The translations under genes and the position numbers were made by a program. A stretch of 64,000 nt of DNA from Martinezella multihospitum (GTDB taxonomy: Bacteria > Pseudomonadota > Alphaproteobacteria > Rhizobiales > Rhizobiaceae): the NCBI RefSeq assembly GCF_900094585.1, contig NZ_FMAG01000002.1:1-64000 (forward strand), written 5' to 3'. Shown here piece after piece: positions 38,379 through 46,744 of the stretch. A model generated the notes under the pieces. The model worked only from the letters and a program-made list of their open reading frames with translations, had not been told where the DNA came from and ran no database searches. The stretch's first letter is position 1. Each line of letters starts with the position of its first letter.

Positions 38379-39194
38379 ATGAACATGATGACGGAAGCCG
38401 CAAGCGAAAAAGCATTGACCAAGAAGATGATGACGATCCCCTTCAAGATGATCGGCCAGGACGTTTCGGTCTATTACGGCGACAAGCGCGCGCTCTTCGA
38501 CGTCAATCTGAAGATCCGCGCCAATACGGTCACGGCTCTGATCGGCCCTTCCGGCTGCGGCAAGTCCACCTTCCTGCGCTGCCTCAACCGCATGAACGAT
38601 ACGATCGAGACCTGCCGCGTCACCGGCAAGATCACGCTCGACGATCAGGACGTCTACGACAACAGCATCGATGTCGTGGAACTGCGCGCCCGCGTCGGCA
38701 TGGTCTTCCAGAAGCCCAACCCGTTTCCGAAGTCGATCTATGAGAATGTCGCCTACGGTCCGCGCATCCACGGCCTGCATCGTTCGAAAGCCGATCTCGA
38801 ACATATCGTCGAAACCAGTCTGCAGAAGGCCGGTCTCTGGGGCGAGGTCAAGGATCGGCTCCACGATGCCGGTACGAGCCTTTCGGGCGGCCAGCAGCAG
38901 CGCCTGTGCATTGCCCGCGCTGTCGCGGTCAGCCCCGAGGTCATTCTGATGGACGAGCCGTGCTCGGCGCTCGATCCGATCGCGACCGCAAAGGTCGAGG
39001 ATCTCATCCACGAGCTGCGGGAAAACTTCACCATCGTCATCGTGACGCATTCCATGCAGCAGGCAGCCCGCGTCTCGCAACGTACCGCAATGTTCCATCT
39101 CGGCCATCTGGTCGAGGAGAACGACACCGATAAGATGTTCACCAATCCCGACGATTTCCGCACGCAGGATTACATCATGGGCCGTTTTGGTTGA
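38379..39194 (+). CDS. pstB: Phosphate ABC transporter ATPase
   Basis: 271 residues. Walker [10 protein letters not shown], signature [14 protein letters not shown], Walker [14 protein letters not shown] and the H-loop IVTHSMQQA are intact. Supplies energy for phosphate uptake and takes part in signalling to PhoR via PhoU. 14 bp after pstA, behind GGGGAGGG. Confidence 0.96.
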   Translation: MNMMTEAASEKALTKKMMTIPFKMIGQDVSVYYGDKRALFDVNLKIRANTVTALIGPSGCGKSTFLRCLNRMNDTIETCRVTGKITLDDQDVYDNSIDVVELRARVGMVFQKPNPFPKSIYENVAYGPRIHGLHRSKADLEHIVETSLQKAGLWGEVKDRLHDAGTSLSGGQQQRLCIARAVAVSPEVILMDEPCSALDPIATAKVEDLIHELRENFTIVIVTHSMQQAARVSQRTAMFHLGHLVEENDTDKMFTNPDDFRTQDYIMGRFG

Positions 39195-39245
39195 TGATGT
39201 CAGGCGCTCGGCTTCTTTCACACAGTTCACCTTGAGGATAGAAAA

Positions 39246-39959
39246 ATGGTCTCCACCCACATTCTCTCAGCCTACGACGAAGACCTGAAGTTCCTGACCC
39301 GCCGCATTGCGGAAATGGGCGGCCTGGCCGAGCAGATGGTTAGCGACAGCGTACGTGCGCTGGTCAACAGCGATGCCGGTCTCGCGCAGAAGGTCATCTC
39401 CGACGACGTCGTTCTCGACCATGCCGAGCGCGAAGTCGGCGATAAGGCGATCGTCACCATCGCCCGTCGTCAGCCGATGGCGGCCGACCTTCGGGAAATC
39501 ATGGGCTCGATCCGCATCGCCTCCGATCTGGAGCGCGTCGGCGATCTCGGCAAGAATACCGCCAAGCGCGTCATCGCCGTTCAGGGCACCGGTGTCCCCC
39601 GCCGTCTCGCCCGCGGCATCGAGCACCTCTCCGAATTGGCGTTGAGCCAGCTCAAGGAAGTTCTGGATGTCTACGCGACCCGCTCGCCGGACAAGGCCGT
39701 GTCGATCCGCGAACGCGACGAGGAAATCGACGCCATGTACACCTCGCTCTTCCGCGAGATGCTGACCTACATGATGGAAGATCCGCGCAACATCACCACC
39801 TGCACGCATCTTCTCTTCTGCGCCAAGAACATCGAGCGCATCGGCGACCATGCCACCAATATCGCCGAGACGATCTATTACATGGCGACCGGCGCCCAGC
39901 CCGAAGGCGAGCGCCCGAAGGACGATACCGCCAATACCGTCGGCGCGGTGACGGAATAA
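39246..39959 (+). CDS. phoU: Phosphate signalling regulator PhoU
   Basis: 237 residues, two PhoU three-helix repeats with the metal-binding E/DxxxD patterns (LRIMGSIRIASDLERVGD-like stretch near 85 and NIERIGDHATNIAE near 195). It restrains PhoR/PstB when phosphate is sufficient. 51 bp after pstB and 31 bp before phoB. Confidence 0.95.
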   Translation: MVSTHILSAYDEDLKFLTRRIAEMGGLAEQMVSDSVRALVNSDAGLAQKVISDDVVLDHAEREVGDKAIVTIARRQPMAADLREIMGSIRIASDLERVGDLGKNTAKRVIAVQGTGVPRRLARGIEHLSELALSQLKEVLDVYATRSPDKAVSIRERDEEIDAMYTSLFREMLTYMMEDPRNITTCTHLLFCAKNIERIGDHATNIAETIYYMATGAQPEGERPKDDTANTVGAVTE

Positions 39960-39990
39960 ATTGGAAGCGAAGAAAGGAGACCATAGGCGC

Positions 39991-40674
39991 ATGGTTCCGA
40001 GAGTTGCTGTTGTAGAAGACGAGGAAGCGCTCAGCGTTTTGCTGCGCTACAATCTCGAAGCGGAAGGCTTCGAGGTCGACACTATCCTCAGAGGCGATGA
40101 GGCCGAGCTGCGTCTCCAGGAGCGCATCCCCGACCTCCTGATCCTCGACTGGATGCTCCCCGGCGTGTCCGGTATCGAGCTCTGCCGCCGGCTGCGTATG
40201 CGGCCGGAGACGGAACGCCTGCCGATCATCATGCTGACGGCCCGCGGCGAGGAAAGCGAGCGCGTGCGCGGGCTTTCGACCGGCGCGGACGACTATGTCG
40301 TCAAGCCGTTCTCGACGCCGGAGCTGATGGCTCGCGTCAAGGCGATGCTGCGGCGTGCCCGCCCGGAGGTTCTCTCCACGGTGCTGCGTTGCGGCGATAT
40401 CGAGCTGGACCGCGAAACCCATCGCGTCCACCGCAAGAGCCGCGAAGTGCGGTTGGGGCCGACGGAATTCCGCCTGCTGGAGTTCCTGATGTCCTCGCCG
40501 GGTCGCGTCTTCTCGCGTTCGCAGCTGCTCGACGGCGTATGGGGGCACGATATCTATGTCGACGAACGCACTGTCGACGTCCATGTCGGACGCCTGCGCA
40601 AGGCGCTGAATTTCTCCAATATGCAGGATGTCATCCGCACCGTTCGCGGCGCGGGCTATTCCATGGAAGCCTGA
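39991..40674 (+). CDS. phoB: Phosphate-regulon response regulator
   Basis: 227 residues of the OmpR/PhoB type. The receiver has the acidic pair VVEDEE, phospho-acceptor D53 (LILDWMLPG), Thr in MLTARGE and Lys in VVKPF. A C-terminal winged helix follows (RTVDVHVGRLRKAL). The start at ATG 39991 follows AAAGGAGA; a TTG start at 39961 is possible but weaker. Last gene of the pst operon; it activates it through the PHO box at 34330. Confidence 0.95.
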   Translation: MVPRVAVVEDEEALSVLLRYNLEAEGFEVDTILRGDEAELRLQERIPDLLILDWMLPGVSGIELCRRLRMRPETERLPIIMLTARGEESERVRGLSTGADDYVVKPFSTPELMARVKAMLRRARPEVLSTVLRCGDIELDRETHRVHRKSREVRLGPTEFRLLEFLMSSPGRVFSRSQLLDGVWGHDIYVDERTVDVHVGRLRKALNFSNMQDVIRTVRGAGYSMEA

Positions 40675-40716
40675 GCGGATTGCCGCTCAGGCGTCACAAC
40701 GTAGCGGCGGAAACAG

Positions 40717-40744
40717 AAAAACGGGCCTCGAGGGGCCCGTTTTT
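40717..40744. terminator. Bidirectional terminator between phoB and gcrA
   Basis: AAAAACGGGCC pairs with GGCCCGTTTTT around six bases. A-run on one side and T-run on the other, so it serves both convergent genes. Confidence 0.92.
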
Positions 40745-40765
40745 CTTTGGTTTTGCTTTTGGCTT

Positions 40766-41293
40766 TCAGCCGTTGTTGCGCCGGCGATCATGCACCGGCT
40801 GGTAGGCCATGCGCTGATGATAGGTGCAGTAGGGCGACGAATCCGGGCTGTCATTGCCGCAGAAGTGGAAGTCGTCCTTCAGCGGGTCGCCAACGGGCCA
40901 CTTGCAGGTGCGCTCCGTCAGCTCCGTCAGGCCGAGGCGGCGCGAGATCGGAACGACCACGTTTGCGGACGGGCGATACTGGATCTCGTTGACGGAATCG
41001 ACATCGATCTCTTCCTTCAGCATGGTTGCGCCCTGCTGGCGGGTGACCACCGTGCGGGTTGCAACGCGAGAGCCGAAGCTGGCCGGACGCGGTGCCGCGG
41101 CGCTACGCTTCGGCGTGCGCGCTGCGGTTGCCGTGCCGCCCGCCTTCGCTCGGCCGGGAAGGTTCAGGCGGTGCACCTTGCCGATGACGGCATTACGGCT
41201 CACGCCACCGAGCTGCGCAGCGATCTGGCTGGCGCTCAACCCTTCGGACCATAGCTTTTTCAGCTTCTCGACGCGTTCGTCTGTCCAATTCAT
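40766..41293 (-). CDS. gcrA: Cell-cycle regulator GcrA
   Basis: 175 residues. The N-terminal GcrA DNA-binding part (MNWTDERVEKLKKLWSEGLS, then ASQIAAQLGGVSRNAVIGK) is followed by a basic linker and a C-terminal sigma-binding region with Cys (CKWPVGDP, HFCGN, YCTYH). In Caulobacter GcrA binds sigma-70 and activates promoters carrying CcrM-methylated GANTC. Upstream of this gene are five GANTC sites, four of them within 37 bp. Confidence 0.95.
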   Translation of the reverse strand: MNWTDERVEKLKKLWSEGLSASQIAAQLGGVSRNAVIGKVHRLNLPGRAKAGGTATAARTPKRSAAAPRPASFGSRVATRTVVTRQQGATMLKEEIDVDSVNEIQYRPSANVVVPISRRLGLTELTERTCKWPVGDPLKDDFHFCGNDSPDSSPYCTYHQRMAYQPVHDRRRNNG

Positions 41294-41325
41294 GCCCTGT
41301 CTCCGCTGTCGCGTTTCCGATGGCA

Positions 41326-41474
41326 GAATCCCTCACCATTGCCTCGCATGGGAACAAGGCGCGAAACGCTCTAAAATTGTGGTGACTAGTTCCGCCGCAT
41401 GCAGTCTAGCAATTGGTTTTTAACCTAGTGTGAGGCTGACTCCGTGACAAGAGTCGCGGGAATCTTGAGGAATC
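41326..41474. promoter_or_regulatory. GANTC (CcrM methylation) sites upstream of gcrA
   Basis: GAATC at 41326, GACTC at 41438, GAGTC at 41451, GAATC at 41460 and 41470. Four sites fall in 37 bp, 145-181 bp before the gcrA start, where about one per 256 bp is expected by chance. This suggests methylation-dependent timing of gcrA or the divergent transcript. Confidence 0.6.
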
Positions 41475-41591
41475 GATTTCGAGGTTTTCCCCAACTTGCT
41501 GTCCAGGCGTGGCATTTCTGCAATAGGCGCCGCCGAACCTATCTCTTTTGCCCGCAAGCGCTATCTCGCACCTGCTAAAACGCCAGTTTTG

Positions 41592-41656
41592 TTGACATCG
41601 CGGTGCAAAACATCAATAGTGCCCAAGCCGCCGCAAGGCGGCATTTTTGATTTTTT
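41592..41656 (+). promoter_or_regulatory. Promoter and intrinsic terminator in the argD leader
   Basis: TTGACA at 41592-41597, 17-bp spacer, AATAGT at 41615-41620. It is followed by a perfect hairpin GCCGCC-GCAA-GGCGGC at 41627-41642 and then ATTTTTGATTTTTT. The terminator lies 63 bp before argD. Either it ends a small upstream transcript or it attenuates argD. Confidence 0.6.
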
Positions 41657-41718
41657 CGGACCCGTTTCATCAAACGGAAGCGATCGGTCCCTAAAGTTGT
41701 GATCGAGGAGATATGGCC

Positions 41719-42918
41719 ATGGCTGAGACCACGCCGCTTTATGACACCTACATGCGCGCTCCGCTACGGTTCGAGCGAGGCGAGGGCGTCTGGCTGGTCA
41801 CCGAAAATGGCGAGCGCTACCTCGATTTCGCAGCTGGCGTCGCGGTCAACTCGCTCGGTCATGCTCATCCCCATCTCGTCGCCGAATTGAAGGCCCAGGC
41901 CGACAAGGTCTGGCACCTGTCCAACCTCTATGAGGTACCTGGTCAGGAGAAGCTGTCGAAGCGGCTGACGGAAGCGACCTTTGCCGACAAGGTGTTCTTC
42001 ACCAATTCGGGCGCCGAGGCGCTGGAATGCGCCATCAAGACGGCGCGGCGCTATCAGTTCGCCAAGGGGCATCCTGAAAAGTTCCATATCATTACCTTCG
42101 AAGGCGCCTTCCACGGCCGCACCATCGCGACGATTGCCGCCGGCGGCCAGGAGAAATACATCGAAGGCTTCGGCCCGAAGGCACCGGGCTTCGATCAGGT
42201 GCAGTTCGGCGATCTCGATGCCGTGCGTGCCGCCATCACGGATGCGACCGCCGCGATCCTGATCGAGCCGGTGCAGGGCGAGGGCGGCATCCGCCCGGCC
42301 ACCAACGAATTCCTGCGCGGGCTGCGTGAGATCTGCGACGAGCATGGCCTGCTGCTGATCCTCGACGAAGTACAGTGCGGCGTCGGCCGCACAGGCAAGC
42401 TCTTTGCCTACGAATGGGCCGGCATCAAGCCAGATATCATGGCGGTCGCCAAGGGCATCGGCGGTGGCTTCCCGCTCGGTGCCTGCCTTGCGACGGCGGA
42501 AGCCGCCTCGGGCATGAAAGCCGGCACACACGGCTCGACCTATGGCGGCAATCCGCTTGCCATGGCGGTCGGCAATGCGGTTCTCGACATCGTGCTTGCC
42601 GAAGGATTCCTGCAGCATGTGCGCGATGTCGCGCTGGTGTTCCGCCAGGGGCTTGCCTCGCTCAAGGATCGCTTCCCTGATATCATCGAGGACGTTCGCG
42701 GCGAAGGCCTGATGCTTGGCGTCAAGGCGGCCATCCCGCAGGCAGAACTGTTGCAGGCTATCCGCGCCGAGCATCTGCTTGGCGTGCCGGCCGGCGACAA
42801 TGTCATCCGTCTTCTGCCGCCGCTGGTCGTCACTGCCGAAGAAGCACGCGAAGGTCTTGCCCGCCTGGAGCGCGCCGCCGAACGCGCACGCGCTGCCCGC
42901 ACCAAAAAATCGGCTTGA
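41719..42918 (+). CDS. argD: Acetylornithine aminotransferase
   Basis: 399 residues, class-III PLP aminotransferase of arginine synthesis (acetylglutamate semialdehyde to acetylornithine). PLP contacts [17 protein letters not shown] and [13 protein letters not shown], and the Schiff-base lysine in [14 protein letters not shown], are present. The start at 41719 has GAGGAG eight bases before; ATG 41713 is too close. Followed by argF after a strong hairpin. Confidence 0.92.
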   Translation: MAETTPLYDTYMRAPLRFERGEGVWLVTENGERYLDFAAGVAVNSLGHAHPHLVAELKAQADKVWHLSNLYEVPGQEKLSKRLTEATFADKVFFTNSGAEALECAIKTARRYQFAKGHPEKFHIITFEGAFHGRTIATIAAGGQEKYIEGFGPKAPGFDQVQFGDLDAVRAAITDATAAILIEPVQGEGGIRPATNEFLRGLREICDEHGLLLILDEVQCGVGRTGKLFAYEWAGIKPDIMAVAKGIGGGFPLGACLATAEAASGMKAGTHGSTYGGNPLAMAVGNAVLDIVLAEGFLQHVRDVALVFRQGLASLKDRFPDIIEDVRGEGLMLGVKAAIPQAELLQAIRAEHLLGVPAGDNVIRLLPPLVVTAEEAREGLARLERAAERARAARTKKSA

Positions 42919-42924
42919 GTTTAC

Positions 42925-42974
42925 CGCCCGCAAATGGGGCGTTCGTGCCCCACGCGGGCGTTATTGTTTTTTCT
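42925..42974 (+). terminator. Terminator-like hairpin between argD and argF
   Basis: Two stacked stems, CGCCCGC/GCGGGCG (42925-42931, 42954-42960) and TGGGGC/GCCCCA (42935-42940, 42947-42952), loop GTTCGT, then TTATTGTTTTTT. It should reduce read-through from argD into argF. Confidence 0.75.
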
Positions 42975-42991
42975 GGAGTACAGGTAAGGAC

Positions 42992-43909
42992 ATGGCTTCT
43001 CCGAAACACTTTCTCGATCTCTCTGCCGTTCCGGCTGCCGATCTGCGCAACATCATCGATGATGCCATTGTGCGAAAGAACGCACAGAAGGCTGGTACGG
43101 CCGACAAGCCGCTCGCCGGCAAGATGCTGGCGATGATCTTCGAGAAGCCATCCACCCGAACCCGCGTCTCCTTCGATGTCGGCATGCGCCAGCTGGGCGG
43201 CGAGACGCTGTTCCTTTCCGGCACGGAAATGCAGCTTGGCCGCGCCGAGACGATCGGCGATACGGCCAAGGTGCTGTCGCGTTATGTCGACGCGATCATG
43301 ATCCGCACGACCGATCATTCCCGCCTCCTGGAGTTGGCGGAACACGCGACCGTGCCGGTCATTAACGCACTGACCGACGACACGCATCCCTGCCAGATCA
43401 TGGCCGATATCATGACCTTCGAAGAGCATCGCGGCCCGATCAAGGGCAAGACGCTCGCCTGGACGGGCGACGGCAACAACGTGCTGCATTCGCTGATCGA
43501 AGGAGCCGCGCGCTTCGGCTATCGCATGAATATGGCGGTACCCCTTGGTTCCGAGCCGAAGGATCACTATCTGAACTGGGCCCGCAACGAGGGCGCCGAA
43601 ATCATGCTCTCGCATGATGCAGACCGTGCGGTCGCCGGCGTCGATTGCGTGGTAACCGATACCTGGGTTTCCATGAATCAGGAACACCGGGCTCGCGGTC
43701 ACAACGTCTTCCAGCCCTATCAGGTCAACAAGGCTTTGATGGCACAGGCCGGCAAAGACGCGTTGTTCATGCATTGCCTGCCCGCCCATCGCGGCGAGGA
43801 GGTGACGGACGAAGTGATCGATGGTCCGCAATCCGTTGTCTTCGATGAGGCGGAAAACCGCCTTCATGCGCAAAAGTCGATTCTTGCTTGGTGCCTGGGC
43901 GCGATCTGA
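42992..43909 (+). CDS. argF: Ornithine carbamoyltransferase
   Basis: 305 residues; makes citrulline from ornithine and carbamoyl phosphate. Carbamoyl-phosphate site KPSTRTR, the DTHPCQ motif and the ornithine-site [10 protein letters not shown] are intact. AAGGA precedes ATG 42992; a longer frame up to 42716 runs through argD and is spurious. Followed by hslO after 48 bp. Confidence 0.95.
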   Translation: MASPKHFLDLSAVPAADLRNIIDDAIVRKNAQKAGTADKPLAGKMLAMIFEKPSTRTRVSFDVGMRQLGGETLFLSGTEMQLGRAETIGDTAKVLSRYVDAIMIRTTDHSRLLELAEHATVPVINALTDDTHPCQIMADIMTFEEHRGPIKGKTLAWTGDGNNVLHSLIEGAARFGYRMNMAVPLGSEPKDHYLNWARNEGAEIMLSHDADRAVAGVDCVVTDTWVSMNQEHRARGHNVFQPYQVNKALMAQAGKDALFMHCLPAHRGEEVTDEVIDGPQSVVFDEAENRLHAQKSILAWCLGAI

Positions 43910-43957
43910 AGATATCAAACCGCGTCTTAAGGGCGCGGGCGCAGTAGGAGTAAAGCA

Positions 43958-44947
43958 ATGGCCGAAAATGCAGCCTCGCTGGGTCAGTTCGATTTCGCCG
44001 GTGACGATCACGTTGTTCCCTTCCAGGTGGAAGGGTTGGACGTGCGCGGCCGTGCCGTGCAGCTCGGTCCGCTGCTGGACGCGATCCTCGCCCGGCACGA
44101 CTATCCGACTCCGGTTGCTCGCCTTCTGGCCGAGGCCATCGTCCTCACCGTCCTGCTCGGCACATCGCTGAAGTTCGAAGGCAAGTTCACGGTGCAGACC
44201 AAGGGCGACGGTCCCGTCGACCTGCTGGTCGCCGATTTCACGACGCCGGAAAATGTTCGTGCCTATGCCCGTTTCGACGAAGAGGCGCTGGCAAAGGCAG
44301 TCGCCGAGGGCAGAACCGAGCCGGAGCAGCTGCTCGGCAAGGGCGTGCTCGCCTTCACCATCGATCAGGGACGTTTCAGCCAGCCCTATCAGGGTATCGT
44401 CGCGCTCGACGGCGCCTCGCTCGAGGAGATCGCCGGTACTTATTTCCGCCAGTCGGAACAGATACCGACGCGCGTGCGCCTCGGCGCTGCAGAACTCTTC
44501 GATCGTGACGAGAATGGCAAGCCGCGTCACCGCTGGCGGGCCGGCGGCCTGATCGCGCAGTTCCTCCCCGAGGCGCCTGAGCGTATGCGCCAGCCGGATA
44601 TCCACGGCGGCGACGGCGATACCGGCTTGCGCGATCATGTCGAAGACGATGCCTGGGCCGAGGCGCGCAGCCTGGTTGAGACCATCGATGCCGACGAGTT
44701 GACGGACCCGCAGGTCGGCACCGAACGGCTTCTCTATCGCCTCTTCCACGAGCGCGGCGTGCGTGTCTACGAACCGAAGGCGGTCTACGATCGCTGTTCG
44801 TGCTCGCGTGACAAGCTGAAGGGCGTGTTGAAGGGCTTTACGGCCGAAGAGATCGAAGCCAGCCAGGAGAATGGCGAGATCGCCGTGACCTGTGAGTTCT
44901 GCTCGACCACCTATCGCTTCGAAGTGTCGGAGATAGAAGCGGCGTAA
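43958..44947 (+). CDS. hslO: Redox-regulated chaperone Hsp33
   Basis: 329 residues. Holdase activated by oxidation. The four zinc cysteines are in the C-terminal CxC...CxxC arrangement (RCSCSRD and VTCEFCS). The N-terminal domain begins with a short acidic extension before the Hsp33 core. AGGAG precedes the ATG. It is the last gene of the argD-argF-hslO series and converges on apaG with only 6 bp between stops. Confidence 0.94.
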   Translation: MAENAASLGQFDFAGDDHVVPFQVEGLDVRGRAVQLGPLLDAILARHDYPTPVARLLAEAIVLTVLLGTSLKFEGKFTVQTKGDGPVDLLVADFTTPENVRAYARFDEEALAKAVAEGRTEPEQLLGKGVLAFTIDQGRFSQPYQGIVALDGASLEEIAGTYFRQSEQIPTRVRLGAAELFDRDENGKPRHRWRAGGLIAQFLPEAPERMRQPDIHGGDGDTGLRDHVEDDAWAEARSLVETIDADELTDPQVGTERLLYRLFHERGVRVYEPKAVYDRCSCSRDKLKGVLKGFTAEEIEASQENGEIAVTCEFCSTTYRFEVSEIEAA

Positions 44948-44953
44948 TGCCGC

Positions 44954-45346
44954 TCAGTTCAGCGTGCGCAGCAGGTTCGGCGTATCCAGCGAAAAGGCGG
45001 GGATCTTGACATGGAAGAGCTCCCCGTCGTCCGTTTCCATCTGGTAATGGCCGAACATCATGCCTGAGGGCGTGTCCAGCGGGCAGCCGGAGGAATATTC
45101 ATAGGTATCGCCGGGCTTCAGATGCGGCTGTTCGCCGACGACGCCGGGACCCGTTACTTCGTCCACCATGCCGTTCATGTCGGTGATGTGCCAGTAGCGC
45201 GTCACCAGTTTCACGGCCCGCTCAGAGTGGTTGGAAATGACGATGCGATACCCCCACACATAACGATCATCGTCCGGATCGGATTGCTCCTCCAGGTAAA
45301 ACGGCTCTACAACCACTTCGATGTCGCGTGTTAGAGCGCGATACAT
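44954..45346 (-). CDS. apaG: ApaG/CorD-like protein
   Basis: 130 residues, the standard ApaG length, one fibronectin-like beta sandwich. Family marks: [20 protein letters not shown] and [19 protein letters not shown]. Start at 45346 (MYRALTRD) with AAGG upstream rather than 45397. ApaG binds divalent metals and pyrophosphate in homologues; its cell role is unclear. Confidence 0.93.
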   Translation of the reverse strand: MYRALTRDIEVVVEPFYLEEQSDPDDDRYVWGYRIVISNHSERAVKLVTRYWHITDMNGMVDEVTGPGVVGEQPHLKPGDTYEYSSGCPLDTPSGMMFGHYQMETDDGELFHVKIPAFSLDTPNLLRTLN

Positions 45347-45959
45347 GCCTGATACCTTGCCACTGCTCTGAAGCGCCGGAGGCTCCTCGAAGCCCATTGT
45401 CGTTTCAGCATTTTCAAGTCTGCGGCATATTATCCGCTTTCCACTGCTCCCGCAAAGCGCCGGATATCTAGCGGTATCCTATAACCAATCCATTCCGTCA
45501 AGGAACGGCGTGATGAAATCTCGCGCGGGGAGACGGATCGTTCTGAAATTCAGCTATTACAGCCAATGAAGAAGGTTAGTCCTTTCTTCTCAAAGTATCT
45601 CGTTTCGCTCGTCATTTAGTCTTGTCTATCATAATGTCGCCGCTGGAGCTTATGGAGGTGCGGATACGCTTGCCGCAATTGCTGGTGCACTTCAGGGATC
45701 GGGCGTCATAGCTGATCGCCAATTATTAAAACCTCCCGGCCATATGACCCTCTGTCCCTTCTTTATGTTCCTCTGAGGGAACTTGCGCCGGATTCCCTCT
45801 CGGGAGGATTTCGGCTATCATCTGATTCTGGCATGGCCCGTGCCTCCCCCCTCCCTTCGGGAAAGTATATCTCATGCGGGGCCGTCGATATCCAAACCGA
45901 CTGTTTGAGCGCCTGGCATAAGGAGGGGTTGCGGTCATCGCTCGCAATAGGAGGTTTAG
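45347..45959. other. 613-bp AT-richer region without a confident gene
   Basis: Lower GC than its surroundings. A short open stretch on the plus strand around 45630-45776 reads NVAAGAYGGADTLAAIAGAL and may be a decayed coding remnant (no credible start). Small hairpins occur near 45769-45784 (GTTCC...GGAAC). The last 60 bp must hold the promoter of the DnaB-like gene. Nothing else is recognised. Confidence 0.4.
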
Positions 45960-46673
45960 ATGAGGCTTTCTGCCCCTGTTTATCATTTGAAGCGTAGGGC
46001 GAAACTCCTGTCTCGCCAGCAGAATATCCCTTTGCACGCAGCGCTGGATCGCGTCGCGGCTGGCGAGGGCTTTGCAGGCTGGAGCTTGCTTGCAAGCAAA
46101 ACGAGCTCAGCCGTGCCCGTCGGCGAGCTGTATTCGCGTCTGAGCCCGGGTGATCTGGTGCTGGTCGGCGCGCGGCCCGGCCACGGCAAGACCTTGATGA
46201 GCTTGCGGCTTGCCGTCGAAGCCATGAAGGCTGGCAATCGCGGCGTCTTCTTCACGCTGGAAGACACGGAAAAGGTCGTTCTGGACCGTTTCCCGGTGAT
46301 CGGTGCCGATCATGCGGAATTTGCTGACCTATTCGAATTCGACAATTCGGATGCCATCAGCGCCGACTATATCGTTGAAAGGCTGGCTGCAGCGCCTCGC
46401 GGCACGCTGGCGGTGGTCGATTTTCTGCAGTTGCTGGATCAGAAGCGGGAAAAGCCTGACGTGATGATCCAGGTTCAGGCGTTGAAGGCGTTTGCGCGCG
46501 ACAGAGGCGTGATCGTCGTCTTCGTCTCGCAGATCGACCGTTCCTATGATCCGGTGCTGAAACCAGTGCCCGATCTCTCGGATGTCCGCCTGCCGAATCC
46601 ACTGGATCTGACGCTGTTCGACAAGATGGTCTTCCTGAACAACGGCAGGGTCGAGTTCAAGGCCGCCAGCTGA
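45960..46673 (+). CDS. Stand-alone DnaB-like RecA-fold ATPase
   Basis: 237 residues. The N-terminal 55 residues are helical and basic (HLKRRAKLLSRQQNIPLHAA). Then a DnaB C-terminal-like core: Walker A GARPGHGKT, an acidic FFTLEDTE strand, Walker B LAVVDFLQLLD and a VFVSQIDRS sensor strand. The DnaB N-terminal domain and DnaG-interaction part are missing, so it is not the replicative helicase. GGAGG lies before the ATG. Annotated as DNA helicase in rhizobia as I recall. Substrate unknown. Confidence 0.78.
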   Translation: MRLSAPVYHLKRRAKLLSRQQNIPLHAALDRVAAGEGFAGWSLLASKTSSAVPVGELYSRLSPGDLVLVGARPGHGKTLMSLRLAVEAMKAGNRGVFFTLEDTEKVVLDRFPVIGADHAEFADLFEFDNSDAISADYIVERLAAAPRGTLAVVDFLQLLDQKREKPDVMIQVQALKAFARDRGVIVVFVSQIDRSYDPVLKPVPDLSDVRLPNPLDLTLFDKMVFLNNGRVEFKAAS

Positions 46674-46705
46674 CGGCCCGGTTGGATAGCCTGCAAAATG
46701 AAAGG

Positions 46706-46738
46706 TCGAGCCGACCGGAACATCTCCGGGCGGCTCGA
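46706..46738 (-). terminator. Hairpin after metZ
   Basis: TCGAGCCG/CGGCTCGA outer stem with inner CCGGA/TCCGG, between the converging stops of the ATPase gene and metZ. Leftward it is followed by CCTTTCATTTT, a weak T-rich tail. Confidence 0.65.
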
Positions 46739-46744
46739 TCAATA

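Noticed and set aside
42830..44749. 639-residue open frame on the minus strand
   Set aside because: Covers argF and hslO in antisense; no support of its own.
45630..45776. Possible coding remnant (GGADTLAAIAGAL stretch recalling ADP-ribosylglycohydrolase ends)
   Set aside because: Too short, no start, and the similarity is only an impression; recorded under the gene-poor region instead.
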